The notes below the pieces were generated by a model. The model did no database searches. It was given only the letters and a program-made list of their open reading frames with translations, and was not told the DNA's origin. Shown here piece by piece: positions 1-5,997 of a DNA stretch of 7,622 nt. The position numbers and the translations under genes are program-made. This DNA comes from Calditrichota bacterium. Its GTDB lineage: Bacteria > Zhuqueibacterota > Zhuqueibacteria > Residuimicrobiales > Krinioviventaceae. Location: positions 1 through 7,622 of the forward strand of contig RPQV01000150.1 of assembly GCA_003818595.1 (NCBI GenBank), given 5' to 3'. Position 1 is the first letter of the stretch; each line of letters opens with the position of its first letter.

Positions 1-81
1 AAGTGTCCGGTTTCCGGATCACCTGGAATTGTAATCCATCCTGTAGGAACAGCCGGCAATATCAGGCATGAAGATATTTGA
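1..81 (+). CDS. Possible 3' tail of an upstream gene (partial, frame uncertain)
   Basis: Frame 1 is open from the window edge to a TGA at 79-81 and would encode 26 residues reading ...SGSPGIVIHPVGTAGNIRHEDI, overlapping the start of the acyl-CoA synthetase gene by 14 bases. Frame 3 is also open and ends in a TGA at 69-71, giving the ATGA overlap that is typical of translationally coupled genes, but its peptide (rich in Cys, Asn, Trp and Arg) looks less like a real protein. Frame 2 is closed by a stop near position 32. The synthetase has no strong Shine-Dalgarno site of its own, which makes coupling to an upstream gene plausible. I do not recognise either peptide, and it is possible that neither frame is coding. 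Confidence 0.3.
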   Translation, partial: KCPVSGSPGIVIHPVGTAGNIRHEDI

Positions 82-1825
82 TTCCATAACTAAAAACGCA
101 CTTGTAGATTTCATGCGACGAAAAATTCGTCGTTTTGGAAAATCAGCGCAGCAGAATGTCGACATTTTTGCGCAAAAGATATGGCTGATCCATTATGATC
201 CCGAGGTACCGCATGAGATTCCGGAAATCAATCAAACTCTCATCGATATTTTCAACCGGAGCGTCATCCACAATCCGGAGAAAACAGCGATTGTATATTT
301 TGGGCGGAAATTCTCCTATCACCAATTGAAGGATCTGGTGCAGCAGGTTGCTGCGGGTATGCATTCCCGCGGCGTCCGCAAAAATGATCGCATCGCATTA
401 TTATTGCCGAATCTACCGCAATTCGTCATTGCTTACTGGGCAGTTTTATCGTTGGGCGCAGTTGTGGTGCCTCTGAATCCATTATCATCCTGCCGTGAGG
501 TTGATACCTTTTTAGCCGTCAGCCGTCCCCGGATGATGTTGACGCTGGACATTTTTTACGACCGTTTAGAACCAGCCTTCCGCAAATATCCCGACATCTT
601 TGTCGTGCTGACATCTATTGATTCCTACATGCCCAAAATGGCGCGCTTCATCTACCTGATCAAGTCCGGATTTACGAAGCAGGGACTACAGGCGAACAAT
701 GAAAAGGTTATCTCCTTTGACTCCTTGTTTCAGCGGTCGTCGTATCCATCGGCAAAAATATTCTACGATGATACGGCTGTGTTGTTGTTTACAGGCGGGG
801 TAACCGGAGTGCCCAAAGCTGTTCAGCTAAAACATAAAGGTCTTGTGGCGAATACATTGCAGACGTTTCTGTGGCTGGGGAAAACAGATGCCGATACGGT
901 TGTCCTTGGATTCTTGCCGTTGTTTCATAGCTACGGGATGACTGCTTGTCACCATCTATCGATTCAAATGGGCAGCACATTGATCTTGGAACCGAGATTC
1001 AAAGCTGCGCGCGCCATTGATTGTTTAAAAAAATATCCCAGGACAGTATTTCCCGGCGTTCCGACCATGTATCGGGCGGTGCTGAATCTGCTGCAAAAAA
1101 GAAAACGGAGATTGAATTGCTTCAGCATTTGCGTCAGCGGCGGCGCCCCGCTGCCGGATGATTTGAAAATGGATTTCGAAAAATGGACAACGGCGTTGAT
1201 GATTGAGGGTTATGGACTCACAGAGGCTTCGCCGATCACCCATTGCAATCCGCTGCACAAGACAGATAAACGAGCGAGCATCGGCATCCCCCTGCCGGGA
1301 ACCGAAGCACGAATTATCGATTTGGAATCAAAAAAGCTGCAATCGGTGGATCAGATTGGTGAGCTGCAAATCAGGGGTCCGCAGGTGATGGCCGGCTATT
1401 GGGGCAATCAGGTAGAGTCAAAAATGGTTTTATCTGAAGACGGTTGGCTGAGTACGGGTGATTTGGCCAAAATGGATCAGGATGGTTTCTTTTATATTGT
1501 TGATCGCAAAAAGGATTTAATTTTGTATGGTGGATTAAATGTTTATCCCTCCGAGGTTGAGCAGGTGCTCAATGAGCATCCGCTGGTTGATGAGAGCGCT
1601 GTTGTTGGTTTGCCGAACGAATATTATGGTGAAATAGTCAAAGCGTTTGTTAAATTGAAAAAGAGAGAATCCATCACCGCTGAACTTCTCATTGACTTTT
1701 GTCAGGAGAGACTCTCCGGGTATAAATGCCCGAAACAAATAGAATTTGTTGAACATCTGCCAAAGAGTTTTATTGGCAAGATTTTACGCCGCAACCTGAT
1801 CCAATTGAATAAATTGGCTGTTTAG
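68..1825 (+). CDS. AMP-forming acyl-CoA synthetase (long-chain fatty acid--CoA ligase type)
   Basis: This 585-residue protein belongs to the ANL adenylate-forming superfamily. Such enzymes activate a carboxylic acid with ATP to an acyl-adenylate and then transfer it to CoA. The core motifs are present: the phosphate loop FTGGVTGVPK at 241-250, GYGLTEASP at 381-389, the STGD ATP-ribose motif at 462-465, the hinge region DRKKDLILYGG at 479-489, and the C-terminal catalytic lysine in PKSFIGK (Lys571). The phosphate loop departs slightly from the common SGTTG-PKG form, with Gly-Val for Ser/Gly-Thr and Ala after the Lys, but keeps the essential Thr, Gly and Lys. About 55 residues precede the AMP-binding domain, and there is no signal peptide, so the enzyme is expected to act in the cytosol or at the inner face of the membrane. 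Length and motif order fit FadD/LcfB-like ligases. Substrate chain length cannot be read from the sequence. The ATG at 68 has only a weak AGG upstream; an in-frame ATG at 113 has no better site. Confidence 0.9.
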   Translation: MKIFDSITKNALVDFMRRKIRRFGKSAQQNVDIFAQKIWLIHYDPEVPHEIPEINQTLIDIFNRSVIHNPEKTAIVYFGRKFSYHQLKDLVQQVAAGMHSRGVRKNDRIALLLPNLPQFVIAYWAVLSLGAVVVPLNPLSSCREVDTFLAVSRPRMMLTLDIFYDRLEPAFRKYPDIFVVLTSIDSYMPKMARFIYLIKSGFTKQGLQANNEKVISFDSLFQRSSYPSAKIFYDDTAVLLFTGGVTGVPKAVQLKHKGLVANTLQTFLWLGKTDADTVVLGFLPLFHSYGMTACHHLSIQMGSTLILEPRFKAARAIDCLKKYPRTVFPGVPTMYRAVLNLLQKRKRRLNCFSICVSGGAPLPDDLKMDFEKWTTALMIEGYGLTEASPITHCNPLHKTDKRASIGIPLPGTEARIIDLESKKLQSVDQIGELQIRGPQVMAGYWGNQVESKMVLSEDGWLSTGDLAKMDQDGFFYIVDRKKDLILYGGLNVYPSEVEQVLNEHPLVDESAVVGLPNEYYGEIVKAFVKLKKRESITAELLIDFCQERLSGYKCPKQIEFVEHLPKSFIGKILRRNLIQLNKLAV

Positions 1826-1872
1826 GTTTAATTATTTGCCTGAATTTATGCATAATCTGGGAAACGAACTGA

Positions 1873-2691
1873 ATGAATGAATTAATACTCATACAGAAAA
1901 TTGACCCTTCTGTGGTCAGATTGTCTCCGAACAAGGGGGTTGGAGACAAGGCGTTGGCTGATGCTTTGTTCGCCGAGTTGGTTCAATTTGAACGTCTGAA
2001 TATCCGACACTTGATCATTGATTTGCATCATGTGAAGCAATTTTCGCCGGATTTTATCGTATTACTGCTTGAGATGACTTGCCGATGCAGAAGGAATGAT
2101 GTGCGCATCGAGTTTGAGAATATTCAACCGGATGCCTTGGAAGACCTGTTGACGTTCAATCCAAAACGATATTTATTGAGCGAAAGGCCGCATCCTCTGA
2201 AGGATGCTCAGACATCAGCTCCTATGTCTTATGCATCAAAAGAGCGAACGCGAACACAGCCCCTCGAATGGGAACGCCAAGTTAAACGATTAGAGCTGCC
2301 TTATGATGAGAGTCAGCTTTATCAAGCGACAGACTTTGTGAGCAAGGAAGCACAGGACATCGGTTTTTCCATGAATGAGATCAGTCGAATGAAAATTGCT
2401 GTTTATGAAGCATGTTTAAATGCCATCCAGTATACCCGAATGGCCCGACCTCAGTCAAAAGTGTTGCTGGAAGTGGAAAGGTTGTTGGATGGTATCCAGA
2501 TAAATGTGTATGATTTCGGCAAAGGATTTGATGCGGAGCAGACAAAAGAGTTCGATATCACTGAAGCGGCCACTCAGCGGCGGACAGGCGGCATGGGATT
2601 GCATATTATTCGTCGTGCCATGGATCAAGTGGATTATTTCCAGGATGCTATGAATGGAAATCGGCTGATCATGACTAAACGTTTGAAATAG
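1873..2691 (+). CDS. STAS-like/HATPase fusion protein, anti-sigma-factor kinase (RsbW/SpoIIAB) type
   Basis: The protein has 272 residues in two modules. Residues 1-105 resemble a STAS (anti-sigma antagonist) domain, with the central strand HLIIDLHHV at 46-54 followed by the helix that normally starts with Asp-Ser-Ser-Gly. Residues 106-139 look like a linker. Residues 140-272 are a GHKL ATPase domain of the SpoIIAB/RsbW kind: the N box has Glu179 and Asn183 (YEACLNAIQY), the G1 box is DFGKGFD (214-220), the G2 box is TGGMGLHII (238-246), and a GNRLIMTKRL strand closes the fold. In the known partner-switching systems the ATPase binds a sigma factor or other target and phosphorylates the STAS partner. 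Here both are on one chain, so the STAS part may act in cis. My alignment puts Asp60 where the phosphorylated Ser should be, so normal switching is doubtful. No sigma factor or PP2C phosphatase gene is visible nearby. The start is 47 bases after the synthetase stop, behind a modest GGGAA site. The domain call is strong; the target is unknown. Confidence 0.85.
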   Translation: MNELILIQKIDPSVVRLSPNKGVGDKALADALFAELVQFERLNIRHLIIDLHHVKQFSPDFIVLLLEMTCRCRRNDVRIEFENIQPDALEDLLTFNPKRYLLSERPHPLKDAQTSAPMSYASKERTRTQPLEWERQVKRLELPYDESQLYQATDFVSKEAQDIGFSMNEISRMKIAVYEACLNAIQYTRMARPQSKVLLEVERLLDGIQINVYDFGKGFDAEQTKEFDITEAATQRRTGGMGLHIIRRAMDQVDYFQDAMNGNRLIMTKRLK

Positions 2692-2733
2692 TCTGTCTCG
2701 TCTTGTCTGGGATATCAACAGATCTTTGAAAAT

Positions 2734-2741
2734 AAAGGCGG
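2734..2741 (+). promoter_or_regulatory. Ribosome binding site that decides the DUF2914 gene start
   Basis: AAAGGCGG lies five bases before the ATG at 2747. The longer reading frame would begin at a TTG at 2726, upstream of this site, so that start would place the site inside the coding region. The ATG start is preferred. Confidence 0.6.
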
Positions 2742-2746
2742 ATATA

Positions 2747-3247
2747 ATGAAATTCTTGAAAGATTTCAAGTTCTTATGGTTTTTTGAATTGCTGTTTCTG
2801 GTGTTCGCTTTTTATTACGTATATAAAAAGCCGCCCGAGAAAATCAGCAATACGAAAAACAGCTCAACTCAAAATGTGAAAATGGTTGCTGATAAAGGTC
2901 AGGAGAACTATTCACCGTTAGAGGAGACGCGGCTGGTGACCGCTGTCGTCTGTCTTGATGTTGATGATGAGACACTCAAACCGCTTGTTGCAAAGGGAAC
3001 TTTTAGCCGTTATATCGATTATTTATATTGTTTTGCAGAATTCTCAGGCGCCGTTCCTGCAGAAGTGATTTTTAATTGGAATTATCGGGACAGACTGATT
3101 GAACAAAAAAAGGCGAAAACGAGTAGAGGCAACCGCGTTGCCTGGTCCAAGATGACCATGTCGGCAGAGAAAACCGGTGAATGGCGTGTCGAGATATTTT
3201 CGTCGAATGGAGATCATCTGGGTAATGCTTATTTTATTTTAAGGTGA
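2747..3247 (+). CDS. Membrane-anchored DUF2914 domain protein
   Basis: From the ATG at 2747 the protein has 166 residues. A single hydrophobic segment at about 8-26 (rich in Phe and Leu, with Lys residues on both sides) should anchor it in the inner membrane. A polar linker covers about 27-58. Residues 62-166 match the pattern I know for DUF2914: a first strand with VVCLDV, a strand with YCFAEF (94-99), then FNWNYRDRLIEQ (109-120), a RGNRVAWSKM segment (127-136), GEWRVEIFSSNGDHLG (144-159) and a final Phe-containing strand. The fold is likely a small beta-sandwich placed outside the cytoplasm. The function of DUF2914 is not known; in some bacteria it occurs on secreted or membrane-bound stress and envelope proteins. 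The two Cys residues in the domain (69 and 95) could pair. The gene follows the STAS/HATPase gene by 55 bases and is tightly coupled to the next gene. An extra seven residues would be added by the TTG at 2726, which I reject. Confidence 0.75.
   Translation: MKFLKDFKFLWFFELLFLVFAFYYVYKKPPEKISNTKNSSTQNVKMVADKGQENYSPLEETRLVTAVVCLDVDDETLKPLVAKGTFSRYIDYLYCFAEFSGAVPAEVIFNWNYRDRLIEQKKAKTSRGNRVAWSKMTMSAEKTGEWRVEIFSSNGDHLGNAYFILR
3241..3247 (+). promoter_or_regulatory. Ribosome binding site overlapping the upstream stop codon
   Basis: AAGGTGA is a good Shine-Dalgarno match four bases before the ATG at 3252. Its last three bases are the stop codon of the DUF2914 gene. Ribosomes finishing the first gene therefore end on the initiation site of the second, which points to translational coupling. 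Confidence 0.65.
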
Positions 3248-3251
3248 ACAG

Positions 3252-3455
3252 ATGCAAACGTCAAGCAAGCAATTACGCAGCAAAATCAGACGTTTCAGCC
3301 GAGTCAAGTTATTTGTTGCGCCGTTATTGATCGTCGCAGGTATTTTCGGCCTTGTTTTGCCCATCATTCCCGGGGTTATTTTTTTATTTTCCGGCCGGGC
3401 TTTGATCGTGCCGTCGATAGACGATAAAATCAAAGGTAAAACAGTAAAAAAATAA
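3252..3455 (+). CDS. Small two-helix membrane protein, PGPGW/DUF454-like
   Basis: This 67-residue protein has a basic N-terminus (several Lys and Arg before residue 20), then one hydrophobic stretch at about 19-36 and another at about 38-53, separated by the turn LPIIPG. It ends in a Lys-rich tail. The layout suggests a hairpin in the inner membrane with both ends in the cytoplasm. The pattern of a hydrophobic helix, Gly-Leu-hydrophobic-Leu-Pro, a Pro-Gly turn and a second helix resembles the small PGPGW transmembrane family, and less closely DUF454; neither has a known biochemical function. This copy has IPGVIF where the family name motif would be. The very short spacing to the DUF2914 gene and the shared stop/ribosome-binding sequence suggest the two proteins are made together and may work together at the membrane. 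The coding call is well supported by context; the family assignment is tentative. Confidence 0.7.
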   Translation: MQTSSKQLRSKIRRFSRVKLFVAPLLIVAGIFGLVLPIIPGVIFLFSGRALIVPSIDDKIKGKTVKK

Positions 3456-3459
3456 ATCT

Positions 3460-3488
3460 TTGCACTTTTATCTGCATCAAATGATAAG
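3460..3488 (+). promoter_or_regulatory. Weak candidate sigma-70 promoter before the metallopeptidase gene
   Basis: TTGCAC (3460-3465) and GATAAG (3483-3488) are 17 bases apart in the 57-base gap before the next gene. The hexamers match the consensus at three and four of six positions. This could instead be chance in AT-rich DNA, with the gene transcribed from upstream. Confidence 0.2.
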
Positions 3489-3502
3489 AATGATTAATTT
3501 TT

Positions 3503-3507
3503 GGAGG
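3503..3507 (+). promoter_or_regulatory. Ribosome binding site that decides the metallopeptidase start
   Basis: GGAGG is a perfect Shine-Dalgarno core five bases before the ATG at 3513. An in-frame TTG at 3501 immediately precedes and reads through this site, so it is not a credible start. Confidence 0.75.
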
Positions 3508-3512
3508 ATACA

Positions 3513-4196
3513 ATGTTTTTCCCGCTCGATTCAACAATGCTGCTTCTTATCCCGGCATTTATCCTTAGCATATATGCTCAATTCGCGGTTCGCAGCGCCT
3601 ATTCCAAGTGGAGTCACGTGCGATCATCCGTCGGCATGACGGGCGCACAGGTTGCAAAAAACCTGCTGCAGAAAAACGGCATCTCTGATGTGGATATCGA
3701 GGAGGTCGCCGGGACGCTGTCTGATCATTATGATTCACGTGCCAAAAAGTTGCGTCTCTCCAGTGCGACCTTTAACGGTTCTTCTTTAGCATCCATTGCA
3801 GTCGCAGCCCACGAGGCCGGTCATGCAATTCAGCATTCAACGGCGTACGCGCCATTGTCATGGCGTCAAGCCGTTTTCCCGATTGCCTCTTTCGGGTCTA
3901 ATTGGGGATTATGGCTGTTTTTTATCGGCATGGTTTTTTCACGATTTAGTTTTTTAACTGATCTCGGAATCGTGTTGTTTGCCGGTGCGGTCTTGTTCCA
4001 TGTAGTCACCCTACCGGTCGAGTTCAACGCCAGTAGTCGCGCGCTGCTGGCTCTCAATAACGGTGGCTATTTGCGCAACGAAGAAATCAAGGGCGCCAAA
4101 AAGGTGTTGGATGCCGCTGCTTTGACCTATGTCGCTGCTGCGGCTATGGCAATTTTGACCCTGGTTCGCCTTCTCTTATTGCGTCGCGATGACTAG
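3513..4196 (+). CDS. yugP: YugP-type membrane zinc metallopeptidase (Zn_peptidase_2 family)
   Basis: The 227-residue protein has the HEAGH zinc motif at 100-104 (His100 and His104 as zinc ligands, Glu101 as catalytic base) in the context VAAHEAGHAIQHSTAYAPL. This is the diagnostic form for the YugP family. A later Glu170 in LPVEFNASSRAL is the likely third ligand, matching the conserved PVEF(D/N)AS segment of the family. Membrane helices are visible at about 8-26, 131-147 (after SFGSN), 149-166 and 203-223. The soluble catalytic part lies between the first and second helices and, by homology, probably faces the cytoplasm, but this is inferred. Length is typical for the family (about 225-235). 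YugP proteins are widely conserved, but their substrates are not well established; a role in membrane protein quality control is often assumed. Its position next to chaperone and HtrA genes suits that idea but does not prove it. No residue needed for catalysis appears to be missing. Confidence 0.92.
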   Translation: MFFPLDSTMLLLIPAFILSIYAQFAVRSAYSKWSHVRSSVGMTGAQVAKNLLQKNGISDVDIEEVAGTLSDHYDSRAKKLRLSSATFNGSSLASIAVAAHEAGHAIQHSTAYAPLSWRQAVFPIASFGSNWGLWLFFIGMVFSRFSFLTDLGIVLFAGAVLFHVVTLPVEFNASSRALLALNNGGYLRNEEIKGAKKVLDAAALTYVAAAAMAILTLVRLLLLRRDD

Positions 4197-4254
4197 ATGT
4201 GGCCTTGAAAGTCAGGAATACGTTGAGCTGAATTAAAAAACGAATCAAACTTCC

Positions 4255-4301
4255 GAGAGCAGAAGGAAGATTGTTCTTTAATACTTGCTCTTCTCATTTT
4301 T
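4255..4301 (+). terminator. Possible weak terminator after the metallopeptidase gene
   Basis: AGAGCA (4256-4261) can pair with TGCTCT (4286-4291), extended by one G-T pair on each side. A small inner stem AAGA/TCTT (4267-4270 with 4275-4278) could fold within the loop. The T-rich stretch TTCTCATTTTT follows directly. The outer stem is short and the loop long, so this is only a weak candidate. Confidence 0.25.
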
Positions 4302-4351
4302 ATGGGGAATATGCCCAATTACTCGTCGGTTTTATTTCTACACCTGGCACT

Positions 4352-4374
4352 AAAACTGTCATTATGGCAGTTTT
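4352..4374. repeat. Inverted repeat / hairpin with A and T flanks
   Basis: AAAACTGTC (4352-4360) pairs with GGCAGTTTT (4366-4374) around a five-base loop, ATTAT; the stem is nine pairs with one T-G wobble. The A run on one arm and T run on the other give it the look of a small bidirectional terminator. It could equally be an operator (AAAACTG-N9-CAGTTTT). GC content is low, so as a terminator it would be weak. Confidence 0.45.
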
Positions 4375-4389
4375 CATGTTTTGAATGAT

Positions 4390-4461
4390 TGCCGGCATCG
4401 GATTGGATACATAAATAAGTCTATTAAAATTATAAAGATAAAAATAAATGGACTGCCGGCA
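4390..4461. repeat. Pair of identical 8-bp palindromes TGCCGGCA
   Basis: TGCCGGCA occurs at 4390-4397 and 4454-4461, each followed by T and each preceded by a similar AATG-containing sequence. The two sites are 64 bp apart, close to six helical turns, so both would lie on the same face of the DNA. Between them is AT-rich sequence. The second copy ends 29 bases before the promoter's TRTG motif. The arrangement suits a dimeric regulator binding two sites, but no regulator is known. Confidence 0.4.
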
Positions 4462-4489
4462 TACCTCTTGCTCTGCGATCATATAAAGG

Positions 4490-4500
4490 TGTGTTATAAT
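4490..4500 (+). promoter_or_regulatory. Extended -10 promoter for grpE
   Basis: TGTGTTATAAT is a perfect extended -10 element (TRTG, one base, TATAAT). No good -35 hexamer sits 17 bases upstream, which is normal for extended -10 promoters. Transcription would start near 4507, giving a leader of only about 14 bases with the AGGA ribosome binding site (4507-4510) at its very 5' end. The match is strong, but the short leader is unusual, so the true start may differ by a few bases. Confidence 0.5.
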
Positions 4501-4520
4501 CATTAGAGGAAAAAACGATT

Positions 4521-5090
4521 ATGTCTGAAGAGACCGATCAGATTTATGAAATTCCAATTCATGATGGCAATAAAGTCGAAGAAGGAAAAGGAGAAACAAC
4601 ATCATCCGATGTGTCATCTGGGCAGACCATGACGAATGAGAATCTCGGTTCGATTCAAAAGGAGCAGGAAAACCATTATGATCAATTGATGAGACTCAGG
4701 GCAGAGTTTCAAAATTACCGGCGGCGCAATGAACAGAGGATGAGAGATTGGCAGGAGTCCGCCGGACGCGACATTATTGCCCAAATATTGCCCATCATCG
4801 ATGATTTTGATATCCTTTTCGGTCACCATGCCGACGAATCGGCGGTCAGCATCACCGAAGGCGTTCGCTTTATATATTCCAAACTGACATCGACATTGAA
4901 GGATTTGGGCCTGGAGATGATCCCGACGGATGTTAGTTTTGATCCTCAAATTCATGACGCCGTTATGACCGAACATTCTTCTGTTATTGAAGAAGGTAAG
5001 ATTATTCGCGTTTGGCAGAAAGGATACTTGTATAAAGGCGTTCTGCTCAGACCGGCGAAAGTGATCATTGCTAAACGAGATAAAATATAA
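4521..5090 (+). CDS. grpE: GrpE, nucleotide exchange factor of DnaK
   Basis: The 189-residue protein is a full-length GrpE, which acts as a dimer to release ADP from the Hsp70 chaperone DnaK in the cytosol. Residues 1-45 are a polar, acidic, poorly ordered N-terminus. Residues 46-88 form the long dimerisation helix, including the typical YDQLMRLRAEFQNYRRR. The segment IIAQILPIIDDFDILF (85-100) leads into the four-helix bundle. The C-terminal beta domain carries the family signature: FDPQIHDAV (140-148), nineteen residues, then GYLYKG..LRPAKVIIA (168-184), matching each conserved position of the GrpE pattern. The gene starts with ATG behind AGGA, ten bases away. It is followed after 12 bases by a J-protein gene, so the two Hsp70 co-chaperones are probably co-transcribed. 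dnaK itself and the repressor gene hrcA, which commonly flank grpE, are absent from this window. Confidence 0.96.
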   Translation: MSEETDQIYEIPIHDGNKVEEGKGETTSSDVSSGQTMTNENLGSIQKEQENHYDQLMRLRAEFQNYRRRNEQRMRDWQESAGRDIIAQILPIIDDFDILFGHHADESAVSITEGVRFIYSKLTSTLKDLGLEMIPTDVSFDPQIHDAVMTEHSSVIEEGKIIRVWQKGYLYKGVLLRPAKVIIAKRDKI

Positions 5091-5102
5091 GATGGTAACA
5101 GA

Positions 5103-5990
5103 ATGTCCGAAAAAGACTTTTATAAAATATTAGGTGTTTCCGAAGGCGCTGATGAGCAGGAGATCAAAAAAGCTTATCGAGAACTGGCCAAAAAATATCA
5201 CCCTGATAAGCACAAAGGTGATAAACGTGCGGAAGAACGCTTCAAGGATATTGCCGAGGCTTATTCCGTTCTAAGCGATCCTAAAAAGCGCGCCCAATAT
5301 GATCAGATCAGGCGATATGGCGGCGAATTTTCAGGCAATTTCACCAATTTTGACGCGAGTCAGTTCAGCGATTTTTTTCGTACCAGTCGCGGGAAACGGA
5401 GCACTGGTTCTGGCGGCGCTGGTGATCTTTTCAGTGAGTTTTTCGGCGGATGGGGTACGGGCGAAAGATATTCAGCGCAGAAGGGAGAAGATATTACCGC
5501 TGAAATCACCATTCCGTTTGACACAGCGATCCAGGGCGGTGGGCAATCAGTTTTCATCAACGGCAAACAACTGTCCATTAAAATCCAACCTATGATCGAA
5601 GAAGGTAAAAAAATTCGTCTTTCCGGTCAAGGTCATTCCGGCATTTCAGGAGGGACTGCCGGGGATTTGCTGTTGACCATTCATGTTGCAGAGCACCCTG
5701 TGTACCGGCGGAATGGTTTAGATATCTATTCCAGCCAGGCTATTGACATGGTGCAGGCTGCCTTGGGATGCAAGGTTCGCATACAAACATATAATCAAGG
5801 TCATGTGGAACTCAAGGTGCCTGCCGGCACTCAACCCGGGAAACGCTTCAAACTCAACGGCATGGGATTATCTCACAACGGTCAACAAGGAGATCATGTG
5901 GTCGAAATTGTGGTGACCATTCCGCAGAAGCTGAGTGCCAAAGCCAAATCATTATTACAGCAGTATGCACAAGAAACCGGATTGGCATAA
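5103..5990 (+). CDS. Class B J protein (CbpA-like, DnaJ without zinc finger)
   Basis: The 295-residue protein begins with a J domain (about 4-70) carrying the HPD motif at 33-35 in KKYHPDKHKGD and the typical RFKDIAEAYSVLSDPKKRAQYD. A Gly/Phe-rich region follows at about 73-120 (NFTNFDASQFSDFF, SEFFGGWG). The two client-binding beta domains then run at about 128-198 (EDITAEITIPFDTAIQGG) and 200-275, with the conserved RLSGQGHSG and GDLLLTIHVAEHPVYRRNGLDI between them. The Cys-rich zinc-binding repeats of class A DnaJ are missing; the only Cys is residue 223. Length and order fit CbpA (about 300 residues). It should deliver unfolded proteins to DnaK and stimulate its ATPase in the cytosol. The ribosome binding site is poor (GATGGTAA), so translation may depend on coupling with grpE 12 bases upstream. 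It could be named dnaJ in automated annotation; cbpA describes the domain structure better. Confidence 0.93.
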   Translation: MSEKDFYKILGVSEGADEQEIKKAYRELAKKYHPDKHKGDKRAEERFKDIAEAYSVLSDPKKRAQYDQIRRYGGEFSGNFTNFDASQFSDFFRTSRGKRSTGSGGAGDLFSEFFGGWGTGERYSAQKGEDITAEITIPFDTAIQGGGQSVFINGKQLSIKIQPMIEEGKKIRLSGQGHSGISGGTAGDLLLTIHVAEHPVYRRNGLDIYSSQAIDMVQAALGCKVRIQTYNQGHVELKVPAGTQPGKRFKLNGMGLSHNGQQGDHVVEIVVTIPQKLSAKAKSLLQQYAQETGLA

Positions 5991-5997
5991 AATATTC

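Larger units (their letters stand above)
4197..4520. other. 324-base intergenic region before grpE
   Basis: No convincing gene lies here. The region contains, from left to right, a loosely paired structure followed by a T run (4255-4301), a 9-bp hairpin (4352-4374), two copies of the palindrome TGCCGGCA (4390 and 4454) separated by very AT-rich DNA, and an extended -10 promoter (4490-4500). It is by far the longest gap in the window and probably separates two transcription units. I saw no CIRCE element (TTAGCACTC-N9-GAGTGCTAA), although this is the usual operator for grpE-dnaK operons in many bacteria. Confidence 0.7.

Noticed and set aside
1828..1856. Possible promoter TTAATT...CATAAT before the STAS/HATPase gene
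   Set aside because: The -35 is very poor and the 47-base gap is easily read through from the synthetase gene.
2455..2769. Minus-strand open frame of 104 codons across the end of the STAS/HATPase gene
   Set aside because: It is opposite the conserved HATPase motifs, which fix the coding strand, and has no supporting start signal.
4204..4233. CTTGAAA resembling a sigma-32 heat-shock -35 element
   Set aside because: No CCCAT-type -10 follows at 11-15 bases, and it is about 300 bases from grpE.
4341..4380. Possible CIRCE (HrcA) operator, because of the 9-base spacer between AAAACTG and CAGTTTT
   Set aside because: The arms do not match TTAGCACTC/GAGTGCTAA; only the spacer length agrees.
4300..4503. 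Minus-strand open frame of 67 codons in the spacer before grpE
   Set aside because: It has no ribosome binding site, its sequence looks like translated AT-rich DNA, and it overlaps the hairpin, the paired palindromes and the promoter.
5299..5595. Second + strand open frame of 98 codons inside the J-protein gene
   Set aside because: It lies wholly within a well-recognised gene in another frame and its product resembles no family I know.
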